Under the pieces are notes generated by a model. The model made no database searches and was not told where the DNA came from. It worked only from the letters and a program-made list of their open reading frames with translations. Positions 28,001 through 36,780 of a stretch of DNA of 64,000 bases are shown piece by piece. This DNA comes from Bacteroidales bacterium (GTDB lineage: Bacteria; Bacteroidota; Bacteroidia; Bacteroidales; JAADGE01): assembly GCA_021108035.1 (NCBI GenBank), contig JAIORQ010000050.1, positions 31,812 through 95,811 of the forward strand. Direction: 5' to 3'. The position numbers and the translations under genes are program-made. The number at the start of each line of letters is the position of its first letter. Position 1 is the first letter of the stretch.

Positions 28001-30259
28001 TGTGACGGGACAAGAATCACAGCTTGTTTAAATAAATGTATTAAACTTTGGGATATTGAAACAGGCAAAGAAATCAGAACTTTTAGAGAACATGAAATCG
28101 GTCGGTTTCATGATTATAATTTTGTTAGTTCTGCAGCAATTTCCGATGACGGTACAAAAATAATTTCCGGTTCAAAAAATAATAATATTATACTGTGGGA
28201 TGCTGATACAGGTAAGAATATCAAAACCTTTAAAGGACATACCGATAATGTTAATTCTTTAGTTTTTTTCTCTGACGGGTCAAAAATACTTTCAGCTTCT
28301 TCAGATAACAGTATTAAGTTGTGGAATGTAAAAACCGGGAAAGAAATAAGAACCTTTAAAGGGCATATGGGAAATGTAAATTCTGCTGTTTTTTTCAAGG
28401 ACGAAACAAAAATTATTTCAGGATCTTCAGATAACAGTATTAAATTATGGAATGTAGAAACAGGAAATGAACTCGTTTCAATAATTGCAATCGACAGCAC
28501 AAATTGGGCAGTATATTCACCGACCGGTTTGTTTGATGCAACACCCGGGGCTATGGATAAAATGCACTATGTTGTAGGACAGGATATAATTGAACTTAAC
28601 CAACTTAAAGATCGCTATTATGAACCCGGTTTACTTCGTAAAATCATGAAAGGGGAAAAATTAAGGGATGTTCACGGGTTTAATGATATAAAATTACCGC
28701 CTCATATAGAGCTTTCGCCCATATTACACGGCAAAATTGATATCAAAATCAAAAACAACCAAGCCGGTGGTATCGGACCCATACAAGTTTTTGTAAACGG
28801 TAAAGAAATTATTGATGATGCAAGAAGATATTCCTCAATTTACAAAACTGAAAATGACTTAAAGATCATAAATGAAAAAGACAGTATCCGGATATCAATT
28901 GATATTACCGGATTTGAAAGATATTTATTACCAAATGAAGAAAATATTATCAGTGTAAGAGCATATAACGGTGAAAATTATATTATCAGCCGTCCGGAGA
29001 TTATCAAATATACCCCGCCGAAAAAAGATGTTTATGACAAAAACTTAATTCCTGATGTTTACATCCTTTCAATAGGAACTTCCGAATATTATAATTCAGG
29101 TCTTAATTTACGTTTTGCTGCAAAAGATGCAAGAGATATAGCAACCGGATTGCAAATAGCTGCAAACAGATTATTCGGTGAAGATAAAGTTCATACATAT
29201 TTATTCACTTCGCCTTTATCAAATGAGATGAAAATGATTAACGGGGAAGTAACTATCAGTAACTTCAATAAAGTTTTTGAACAGATAGGATATGATGTTA
29301 CAGCAGATGATATTGTTATTGTCTATCTTGCCGGACACGGTATGAATATTGATTCGGAAGGTGACGGCGGTGATTTCTATTATTTAACACAAGACGCACA
29401 TTCAAACGAATTTTCAGCATATTCCGACCAGTCTATTCGAGAAAAAGAAACTTTAGCCGGTTCCGATATTATTAAATTAATGAACAAACTCCCCGCAAAT
29501 AAGCAAGTCTTGATCATTGATGCATGTCATTCCGGAAAAGCTGTTGAAAATTTAATGGCAAGTCGTGATATGTCTTCAAGTACTATTAGGGCATTAGATC
29601 GTATGAGAGACAGGACAGGTATGCATATAATAACCGGCAGTACTGCGGATGCCGTCAGTTATGAAAGCAATCAATTCGGACAAGGTATTTTAACATACAG
29701 TTTGCTTGAAGGATTAAAAGGAGCTTCACTAAAAGAAGGTAAGTTTGTTGATGTAATGCTTTGGTTTCAACGTGCAAAAAACCGTGTACCTGATTTGGCA
29801 TCAGGCTTAGGAGGCATCCAAGATCCTGTGATATTCAGTCCTTATGTTGAAGGAAAATACAAAGAAGGGGCTGAAAGTTTTGAAATTGGAGAATTAAATT
29901 CTGATGATAAAAAACTTATTCCTTTAGCTGACAGCAAACCAATTTTTGTATTATCATTATTCAATGATGCTGATAATTTTGACGATCATTTAGAGATAAG
30001 TGAAAAAGTTGATGAAAAGTTACGAGATTTGACAGCTAAAGGCAGTGATGCACCTTTAATACTTTTAGAAACACGTAATTTTCCGTCTGCTTATAAATTA
30101 AGAGGTCAATATAAAGTTACAGGAGATAAAATTAATCTTAAAGTAAATTTATTTAAAGGGAAAGATATTATACAATCATTCGAATTCACAGGCAATAAAA
30201 ATGAGATTAACTCTATAAATCAAAAGATTATTGATGAGATATTATTAATAAAAATATAA
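25007..30259 (+). CDS. Exported giant ankyrin-WD40-caspase protein 1
   Basis: A 1750-residue protein. Residues 1-20 are a signal peptide (ending FAQQ). Residues about 35-550 hold some 14-15 ankyrin repeats, several degenerate. Residues about 560-1165 contain about 14 WD40 repeats (for example SPDGTKIISGSKDKTIKLWD), enough for two seven-bladed propellers. A linker with GLFDATPGAMDKMHY and RYYEPGLL leads to a C14 caspase-like domain from about 1345 (LSIGTSEYYN, FAAKDARDIA) with His1444 in LAGHGM and Cys1507 in IIDACHSGK. A tail of about 150 residues follows. The protein probably acts outside the inner membrane; substrate and trigger are unknown. The 3' 1.1 kb is shared with the next gene without a difference found. 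Confidence 0.9.
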   Translation: MKKLTILFILTIISQILFAQQDSLNNELFKTVRKYRTRNVYDLNKIQQLIDKGADINAGFGEDNDPLLFYAVRWCRDYSKDIKLIKYLVEKGADINAVNKFNNNALYYSTDTRNLYVARYLLEKGINVNNKNSDNRTALHNAAERDGIVETLLENNADPDIQITGKEFKGWTALMLAGYKGHMDEFQALLDAGADTDIKNADGKTVWEIEPYDKISLLHHAVKHKKIVKLLLEKEFDPNLQTDDGSTPLMYAGRWGYIDVFQLLLDNGADITIKNNKGKAVWELSYEDSITVLHYAARKNNTDICKILVEIGAEVNARISESKYEFNNPGFTPLLFAIQNNNHELVKYFIETGADVNDTFPEVNDEYPLWTALHFAAKQNNLNSVLTSVNNNADKEALTKNGYTASDIAKNYGSDNVHFFLQNPKKNRIFALYKTKHYKEMYSLLKQDNSLLNYQNQDGKTLLHLCITDCNMDVLKKLLKFKPDLNVKDKTGETILFRSVLLDKKDFVKLLISKGSDVNIPNNDGYTSLYIAKKNKNKIIETLLVDKGAKQSNINAKLILPVNQAGNFYSVLFTADNTKILSGSEKNIKLWDIETGKEIKTYIGHKSRVYSIVLSPDGTQMVSGSLDKTIKLWDVSTGIEIRTFIGHTDRINSLAFSPDGTKIISCSGDGTIKLWDVTTGNIIKTFKDDKYDVTSYAFSPDNTKIIYGFDKMIKLWDIATGKEIKTYEGHTGNITSVAFSPDGNQIVSCSTDKTIKLWNVASGKEINTFKGNKDKVFYLSFSSNGINIISSSAGNTFKFRDVYSGKEIRTFKGHSHVVKSAVLSSDGTKIISGSKDKTIKLWDVETGYLLKTFKEHTNPVTSISKSSDEKKLLFNTESKNKIFWDVEKGLDIKTYENYNNYGYSIDLSPDGTKIIFDYDNRDIKLWDIKTGDVIKTFNGISKWNKLVVFSPDGTKIISESINNTLQLWDITTGKVIKTFSWKNHTPDDNQWIKSLAFSCDGTRITACLNKCIKLWDIETGKEIRTFREHEIGRFHDYNFVSSAAISDDGTKIISGSKNNNIILWDADTGKNIKTFKGHTDNVNSLVFFSDGSKILSASSDNSIKLWNVKTGKEIRTFKGHMGNVNSAVFFKDETKIISGSSDNSIKLWNVETGNELVSIIAIDSTNWAVYSPTGLFDATPGAMDKMHYVVGQDIIELNQLKDRYYEPGLLRKIMKGEKLRDVHGFNDIKLPPHIELSPILHGKIDIKIKNNQAGGIGPIQVFVNGKEIIDDARRYSSIYKTENDLKIINEKDSIRISIDITGFERYLLPNEENIISVRAYNGENYIISRPEIIKYTPPKKDVYDKNLIPDVYILSIGTSEYYNSGLNLRFAAKDARDIATGLQIAANRLFGEDKVHTYLFTSPLSNEMKMINGEVTISNFNKVFEQIGYDVTADDIVIVYLAGHGMNIDSEGDGGDFYYLTQDAHSNEFSAYSDQSIREKETLAGSDIIKLMNKLPANKQVLIIDACHSGKAVENLMASRDMSSSTIRALDRMRDRTGMHIITGSTADAVSYESNQFGQGILTYSLLEGLKGASLKEGKFVDVMLWFQRAKNRVPDLASGLGGIQDPVIFSPYVEGKYKEGAESFEIGELNSDDKKLIPLADSKPIFVLSLFNDADNFDDHLEISEKVDEKLRDLTAKGSDAPLILLETRNFPSAYKLRGQYKVTGDKINLKVNLFKGKDIIQSFEFTGNKNEINSINQKIIDEILLIKI
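29114..30204 (+). repeat. 1091-bp identical block, copy in caspase gene 1
   Basis: Compared row by row, this block shows no difference from 35504-36594 at a constant offset of 6390 bp. It encodes most of the caspase domain, including both catalytic residues, and most of the tail. Immediately outside it the two genes diverge at many positions. Confidence 0.9.
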
Positions 30260-30337
30260 AAATGTTTTTTTTTAATATGTGAAATTTAAGATATTACTCT
30301 TTTTTCTTAACCAAAGACTCAACTTAATATTATAAAA

Positions 30338-33300
30338 ATGAAAAAATTAACAATAACACTAATCCTGACATTGCAATTTGTCTTTGCAGTTTTTGCTCAA
30401 CAAGATGTGCTGACAAATGATCTTTTTTCCGCTTTTCAATCAAATGATTTAGAAGAAGTCAAACGTCTTATAGAACAAGGAGCAGATGTCAATGGTGTAT
30501 ATTATCAAAAAAAAACACCTTTACATTTTGCTTGTCAAAAAGACAGTACAAATGAAATTATTAAATTGCTTATTAATAAAGGAGCAGATATAAATGCGAG
30601 AAATTCTTCAGGTAATAGTCCGTTAATTGAAGCATGTAAAAAATACGGTAATCTTAATGCCGCTATACTCCTAATTGAAAAGGGAGCTGATATAAATATA
30701 AAAGACTACGGTGATAACACTGCGTTACATATAGCATGTGAAAGTGAAAAAAATATTAATCTTTTAAAACTGCTCATTGAAAAGGAAGCAGATATTAATG
30801 CAAAAAATAAAAAAGGCGAAACACCTCTAATAATAGAATGCCGAAAAGATAACAGTTTTAATACAGTCAAGTTCTTCGTTGAAAAAGGAGCATTAATAAA
30901 TGTTATTTCAGAAAACGGAGACAGCCCTTTGATTTTAGCATTCGAAAAAGATAAGTCATTAAAAACGGCAAAATTTCTAATAGAAAATGATGCTGATATT
31001 AATCTTAAAGATAATCAGGGAAATACACCACTAATAATAGAATGCCGAAAAGATAACAGCTTTAATACAGTCAGGTTCCTCGTTGAAAAAGGAGCATTAA
31101 TAAATGTTATTTCAGAAAACGGAGACAGCCCCTTGATTTTAGCATGTGAGAATGATAAGTCATTAACTACGGCAAAATTTTTGATAGAAAATGATGCCGA
31201 TATTAATGTTACCGGAGGGTACAGTAATAATTCTGTTCTGCATTTATGTTGTGAAAATGAAAACGGTTTTAAAATGGCAAAACAGCTTATTGAAAAGGGA
31301 ATAAACATCAATGTAAAAAATAATATAGGTGAAACACCTTTATTTAGTGCTGTGTTAAATAAAAAATCATTTGAGTTTGCTAAACTATTGATTGATAATG
31401 GAGCAAATGTCTCGGTAAAAACTACAGATGGTTATAATCCTTTACATTGGGTTATATTTTACAAAACTGCAAAATTACTATTAGAAAAGGGTGTTGATGT
31501 TAATGCGAAATCTTCGGAAAACATAACCCCCTTACATTCAGCATGTTCAAACGGAGCAGAGTTTGAGGTTATAAAGCTTTTCATTGAACATGGTGCTGAT
31601 TTGAATGTTCCGGACCGGATTGGCGATACACCACTTCTTACTGCTTTTCGAAGTGAACATTATAGTCCTGAAATCATAAAATTACTGATTGAAGCAGGTG
31701 CTGATGTTACGAAAAAAAATAATGATAACTATACGGCATTACATTTTTGCACAAATGTCAATACAGCAAAATTACTTATTGAAAAAGGGGCAGATGTAAA
31801 TGCACGTGATATTCACGGCAGGCCGCCTATTCATGATTGTAGTTTTGAGATGGCAAAACTTCTGTTGGATAACGGAGCTGTTATTAAAGATGATCTCGAA
31901 TTAAGCAACGAGCTGTTATATTACCCTTTAAGAAATAATGAAATTGAGCTTGTTAAGCTGTTGCTGGAAAGCGGTGCAGATGTTAATGCAGAAATAGACG
32001 GCTATAAACTTTTTACATATGCCATTAAAAAAGAATATTATGAGATTGCAGAATTGTTGATTGAAAATGGTGCAGAAACTAATCCGGAATATTTTAGAAA
32101 TTATACACCTATAAGTTATGCAGTCATTAACAATAATTTCTATATGTGTAAAATTCTTATTGAAAAAGGTGCTGATGTGAATGTTTTTAATAAAGACGAT
32201 ACGACACCTTTGAGTATTGCAGTCAAAAATAAATTTACGGAAACAGCAAGATTATTAATTGAAAACGGAGCTGATGTAAATTATATTTATAAAAAGAATT
32301 TTACGCTATTATGTTTTTCACTAGAAGAAGATTACTTTGATCTTATTGAGTTATTAATAGAAACCGGTATAGATGTTAATATTCCTGTTACTGAAAGTTA
32401 TGGTCTTTATGCATACACAGCACTACATTTTGCCGTAGAAAAAAATTATTATGATTGCACAGCTTTACTGTTAAAGAAAGGTTCTGATATCAATGCAAAA
32501 GACAGTAAAGGATTTACTCCGTTATCAATAGCTGTTCGTAATAACAATCTTGAGCTTGTTAATTTACTTATTGATCATAAAGCAGATATACAGATTAAAT
32601 CATCGGAGTATGTTTTTACTGATTCATCATATCCCATACTACATTATGCTATTGAGAATAATAATTATAAACTTGCTGAACTTCTTATTAAAGAAGGTGC
32701 TGATATTAATCAAAAGGTTCAAGAGAGAGATAAGGAATTTCCCGGTTACACTCCTCTCCATTTTGCAGCAAGACACGAGAATGCATATGAAACGGTTAAA
32801 CTTATAATAAAGTCCGGTGCAGATCTTAATGTAAAAGATAAAAACGGATATACACCACTGCATGTTGCTGCTCAACATAATAATTTAGAGCCGGCTTTTC
32901 TGCTGTATGAATCCGGAGCTGATATAAATATAGAGGAAGTAAACGGCCATAATGCAAAAACAATTGCTGATAATTTTGGTTCCGGAGAAGTATCATTATT
33001 TTTAAAAGATCCGGAAAAATTTAAAATATTCCCGTTGTATAAGTTAAACAGGTTTAAGGAATTAAATAAATTGTTAAAGAAAGATACTGAATTGCTTTCA
33101 TTAATAAATGCAGAAGGTCAGTCTGTTTTACACCAAGCAATCTTGGATGATAATAAAGATTTTTTCAATAAGAATGTAAAACTTGGTAATATAAATATTC
33201 GAAATTTCAAAAGAGAATCGCTCTTATTTTATGCTTTATTATCAGGTAAACCCGATTATGCGGAATTATTAATTGAAAATGGTGCAGATGTCAATTTAGC

Positions 33301-36300
33301 TGATATTAAAGGTAATACACCATTGTATCTTGCCAAATCAAAAAAATATGATCAAATAGTAAGTTTATTGAAAATCAAAGGGGCAAAAGAAAAGAATATA
33401 AAACCAAACATGGTATTACCTTTGGGACACACCGATATTGTTAATTCAGTTTGTTACAGTCCTGACGGAAATTATTTGTTATCCGGATCAAGTGATGAGA
33501 GTATAAAACTTTGGAAAGCAGAGTCCGGTAAAGAGATCAAAACATTTAAAGGGCATAATTCTCCGGTAAATGTAGTAAGCTTTAGTCCTGACGGGAAATA
33601 TATCTTGTCCGGGGCAAATAACGGTGAAATTAAATTGTGGGATATCCGTTCCGGAAATGAAATTACCCGTTTTAAAGGCCATTCAGATAAGATAACGTCA
33701 ATTTCATTCAGTCCGAACGGAGAATCTTTCGTTTCCGGTTCTGAAGATCAAAACATTATAGTTTGGGATATTGCAACAGGGAAACAAAAGAAAAAGATTA
33801 CAGAGCATAAATGCAAAATTGCTTCTGTTAATTTTATTACAAACAATACATTTTTATCAGCAGGTTATACAGATCAAAAGATTATTTTATGGGATTTAAC
33901 AAACGGGGAAATAATAAGATATTATAAAGGACATATACATCAAGTAAGTTCATTATCAATCGGACCAAATAAAAAAAGATTTATATCAACTACATACAGC
34001 AATAAAGCATGGTTATGGGATATTGAGACCGGAAATATCATAAAGACATATAAAGGTCATTGGGAAATAAATGATGTGGCATACAGTCCCGACGGTAAAC
34101 ATTTTATTACGGGAACACCTTATTTTGACTCTTCCGGTGTTACTACGGGACACGCATGTATAACAAAGCTATGGGATATAGAAACCGGAAATATTCTTAA
34201 TATTTTTGATAGTTGGAGCGTTGAATCATTGGCATTTAGCCCTGACGGAAAGAAGTTTGTGACCGGATTATCTCTGATTGATATTAAAGAATGGGATGTT
34301 GAAAACTATAAAGAAGTTAAAACATTTTCAGGTCACGGTAATGAAATAAAGTCTGTAGATTCTGATCTGAACGGTAGTTTTTTTATTGTAGGAGATATCG
34401 GAGAAATTTTAGATTTCGGATACAGAGAAAATATAGAAAGAATTTGGGAGTTGTCTTTAAATAACAGAATTAAAATATTAAGCAAAGAAGAGTATAATGA
34501 GATAAAATCGGAATCGATTGAGAATATTCTTACAAGCGATAAAAAGTATTTAGAATACAGAATTGAAGATCATAAAATCATTTTATACGATTCACGCAAT
34601 AATCATATTTTAAAAACGCTTGCAGGCCATACCGAAGAAATTTCTAATGTAGCTTTTGACACAGCTAAAGACTATATCGTTTCCGGATCTGATGATAATA
34701 CCATGAAGCTTTGGAATGTTTCATCAGGTAAACTTGAACATAACTTTAAGAATTTTACAAACGGTGTTTCATTTGTTAATTTCAATAAAGACGGAAGATT
34801 TATTTTTTCGGTTTCGAAAGATTATACAGCTAAAATATGGTCGGCAAAAACTAATGAAGAATTAGCAACGATTATGATTGTTGATAGTGTCGATTGGATC
34901 ATTCATTCTCCTGGAGGCCTGTTTGACGCTTCTCCCGGAGCGATGAGTAAAATGCACTATGTAATCGGTTTAGATATTGTTGAATTGAACCAATTGAAAG
35001 ATCGTTATTATGAACCCGGTTTGTTAAGAAAGATACTTAAAGGAGAAGACCTGAGAGATGTTCAAGGTTTAAATGATATCAAATTACCGCCTGAAATAGA
35101 ATTATCTCCAATCTTAAATGGTAAAACAGATATTAAAATTTATAATAAACAAAACGGAGGAATAGGCAGAATACAGGTTTTTATTAACGGTAAAGAAATT
35201 ATTTCTGATGCAAGAAGATATTCTTCTAATTATAAAACAGAAAATGACCTTAATAAGATTCAAGAAAAGGACAGCATTCAACTATCTGTAGATATCACCG
35301 GATTTGAAAGATATTTTTTACCCAACGAAGAAAATATTATCAGTGTAAGAGCATATAACGGAGAAAATTATATTATCAGCCGACCTGTCATAATTAGCTA
35401 TACACCCGAAAAGAAAGATTTATATAACAAAGATTTAATACCTGATGTCTATATTTTGTCGATTGGTGTTTCCGACTATTATAATGATGATTTAAATCTG
35501 CGGTTTGCTGCAAAAGATGCAAGAGATATAGCAACCGGATTGCAAATAGCTGCAAACAGATTATTCGGTGAAGATAAAGTTCATACATATTTATTCACTT
35601 CGCCTTTATCAAATGAGATGAAAATGATTAACGGGGAAGTAACTATCAGTAACTTCAATAAAGTTTTTGAACAGATAGGATATGATGTTACAGCAGATGA
35701 TATTGTTATTGTCTATCTTGCCGGACACGGTATGAATATTGATTCGGAAGGTGACGGCGGTGATTTCTATTATTTAACACAAGACGCACATTCAAACGAA
35801 TTTTCAGCATATTCCGACCAGTCTATTCGAGAAAAAGAAACTTTAGCCGGTTCCGATATTATTAAATTAATGAACAAACTCCCCGCAAATAAGCAAGTCT
35901 TGATCATTGATGCATGTCATTCCGGAAAAGCTGTTGAAAATTTAATGGCAAGTCGTGATATGTCTTCAAGTACTATTAGGGCATTAGATCGTATGAGAGA
36001 CAGGACAGGTATGCATATAATAACCGGCAGTACTGCGGATGCCGTCAGTTATGAAAGCAATCAATTCGGACAAGGTATTTTAACATACAGTTTGCTTGAA
36101 GGATTAAAAGGAGCTTCACTAAAAGAAGGTAAGTTTGTTGATGTAATGCTTTGGTTTCAACGTGCAAAAAACCGTGTACCTGATTTGGCATCAGGCTTAG
36201 GAGGCATCCAAGATCCTGTGATATTCAGTCCTTATGTTGAAGGAAAATACAAAGAAGGGGCTGAAAGTTTTGAAATTGGAGAATTAAATTCTGATGATAA

Positions 36301-36649
36301 AAAACTTATTCCTTTAGCTGACAGCAAACCAATTTTTGTATTATCATTATTCAATGATGCTGATAATTTTGACGATCATTTAGAGATAAGTGAAAAAGTT
36401 GATGAAAAGTTACGAGATTTGACAGCTAAAGGCAGTGATGCACCTTTAATACTTTTAGAAACACGTAATTTTCCGTCTGCTTATAAATTAAGAGGTCAAT
36501 ATAAAGTTACAGGAGATAAAATTAATCTTAAAGTAAATTTATTTAAAGGGAAAGATATTATACAATCATTCGAATTCACAGGCAATAAAAATGAAATTAA
36601 TATAATTAATCAAAAAATCATTAATGAGATATTATCAATGAAAATTTAA
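30338..36649 (+). CDS. Exported giant ankyrin-WD40-caspase protein 2
   Basis: A 2103-residue paralogue 78 bp downstream. A signal peptide (residues 1-21) is followed by about 29 ankyrin repeats (about 25-1020), many of the form PLHFAARHENAYETVKLIIK. Residues about 1028-1515 contain about 11 recognisable WD40 repeats, some poorly conserved. The shared linker (GLFDASPGAMSKMHY) and C14 domain follow, with His1797 in LAGHGM and Cys1860 in DACHSGK. A tail like that of protein 1 ends the chain. Both proteins also share a degenerate segment before the propeller (FPLYKLNRFKELNKLLKKD here). Co-transcription with gene 1 is likely given the short gap and lack of a terminator. Confidence 0.9.
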   Translation: MKKLTITLILTLQFVFAVFAQQDVLTNDLFSAFQSNDLEEVKRLIEQGADVNGVYYQKKTPLHFACQKDSTNEIIKLLINKGADINARNSSGNSPLIEACKKYGNLNAAILLIEKGADINIKDYGDNTALHIACESEKNINLLKLLIEKEADINAKNKKGETPLIIECRKDNSFNTVKFFVEKGALINVISENGDSPLILAFEKDKSLKTAKFLIENDADINLKDNQGNTPLIIECRKDNSFNTVRFLVEKGALINVISENGDSPLILACENDKSLTTAKFLIENDADINVTGGYSNNSVLHLCCENENGFKMAKQLIEKGININVKNNIGETPLFSAVLNKKSFEFAKLLIDNGANVSVKTTDGYNPLHWVIFYKTAKLLLEKGVDVNAKSSENITPLHSACSNGAEFEVIKLFIEHGADLNVPDRIGDTPLLTAFRSEHYSPEIIKLLIEAGADVTKKNNDNYTALHFCTNVNTAKLLIEKGADVNARDIHGRPPIHDCSFEMAKLLLDNGAVIKDDLELSNELLYYPLRNNEIELVKLLLESGADVNAEIDGYKLFTYAIKKEYYEIAELLIENGAETNPEYFRNYTPISYAVINNNFYMCKILIEKGADVNVFNKDDTTPLSIAVKNKFTETARLLIENGADVNYIYKKNFTLLCFSLEEDYFDLIELLIETGIDVNIPVTESYGLYAYTALHFAVEKNYYDCTALLLKKGSDINAKDSKGFTPLSIAVRNNNLELVNLLIDHKADIQIKSSEYVFTDSSYPILHYAIENNNYKLAELLIKEGADINQKVQERDKEFPGYTPLHFAARHENAYETVKLIIKSGADLNVKDKNGYTPLHVAAQHNNLEPAFLLYESGADINIEEVNGHNAKTIADNFGSGEVSLFLKDPEKFKIFPLYKLNRFKELNKLLKKDTELLSLINAEGQSVLHQAILDDNKDFFNKNVKLGNINIRNFKRESLLFYALLSGKPDYAELLIENGADVNLADIKGNTPLYLAKSKKYDQIVSLLKIKGAKEKNIKPNMVLPLGHTDIVNSVCYSPDGNYLLSGSSDESIKLWKAESGKEIKTFKGHNSPVNVVSFSPDGKYILSGANNGEIKLWDIRSGNEITRFKGHSDKITSISFSPNGESFVSGSEDQNIIVWDIATGKQKKKITEHKCKIASVNFITNNTFLSAGYTDQKIILWDLTNGEIIRYYKGHIHQVSSLSIGPNKKRFISTTYSNKAWLWDIETGNIIKTYKGHWEINDVAYSPDGKHFITGTPYFDSSGVTTGHACITKLWDIETGNILNIFDSWSVESLAFSPDGKKFVTGLSLIDIKEWDVENYKEVKTFSGHGNEIKSVDSDLNGSFFIVGDIGEILDFGYRENIERIWELSLNNRIKILSKEEYNEIKSESIENILTSDKKYLEYRIEDHKIILYDSRNNHILKTLAGHTEEISNVAFDTAKDYIVSGSDDNTMKLWNVSSGKLEHNFKNFTNGVSFVNFNKDGRFIFSVSKDYTAKIWSAKTNEELATIMIVDSVDWIIHSPGGLFDASPGAMSKMHYVIGLDIVELNQLKDRYYEPGLLRKILKGEDLRDVQGLNDIKLPPEIELSPILNGKTDIKIYNKQNGGIGRIQVFINGKEIISDARRYSSNYKTENDLNKIQEKDSIQLSVDITGFERYFLPNEENIISVRAYNGENYIISRPVIISYTPEKKDLYNKDLIPDVYILSIGVSDYYNDDLNLRFAAKDARDIATGLQIAANRLFGEDKVHTYLFTSPLSNEMKMINGEVTISNFNKVFEQIGYDVTADDIVIVYLAGHGMNIDSEGDGGDFYYLTQDAHSNEFSAYSDQSIREKETLAGSDIIKLMNKLPANKQVLIIDACHSGKAVENLMASRDMSSSTIRALDRMRDRTGMHIITGSTADAVSYESNQFGQGILTYSLLEGLKGASLKEGKFVDVMLWFQRAKNRVPDLASGLGGIQDPVIFSPYVEGKYKEGAESFEIGELNSDDKKLIPLADSKPIFVLSLFNDADNFDDHLEISEKVDEKLRDLTAKGSDAPLILLETRNFPSAYKLRGQYKVTGDKINLKVNLFKGKDIIQSFEFTGNKNEINIINQKIINEILSMKI
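30821..31210 (+). repeat. Recent tandem duplication of two ankyrin repeats
   Basis: The segment from 30821 recurs from 31025 with a 204-bp period, which is 68 residues or two ankyrin units. About 186 bp of each copy are nearly identical, with scattered substitutions, far above the similarity of other repeats in the array. Confidence 0.85.
35504..36594 (+). repeat. 1091-bp identical block, copy in caspase gene 2
   Basis: This is the partner of 29114-30204. Identity ends at 36595, where the next bases differ (ATGAAATTAA against ATGAGATTAA), and starts abruptly at 35504. Confidence 0.9.
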
Positions 36650-36754
36650 AACGATTAATTCTGAATACGGCAATAATACCTTTTTATTTTCCGGCATATA
36701 AAGAGCAAAAACAGATTTTCGTAAAAAAAATATTTTTCAAGAAAGATATTTTTT

Positions 36755-36762
36755 TACATTTG
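36755..36762 (+). promoter_or_regulatory. Bacteroidota -7 element before aminotransferase
   Basis: TACATTTG matches TAnnTTTG and lies 18 bp before the ATG at 36781. The T-rich DNA at 36731-36737 is at the right distance for a weak -33 element. Confidence 0.6.
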
Positions 36763-36780
36763 CGGTTCAAAATTTTTCAG

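Noticed and set aside
30338..33420. Ankyrin-array DNA repeats as a possible CRISPR or minisatellite.
   Set aside because: The repeats are in one long frame, have a 33-34 residue period and ankyrin consensus residues, and lack identical short repeats with unique spacers.
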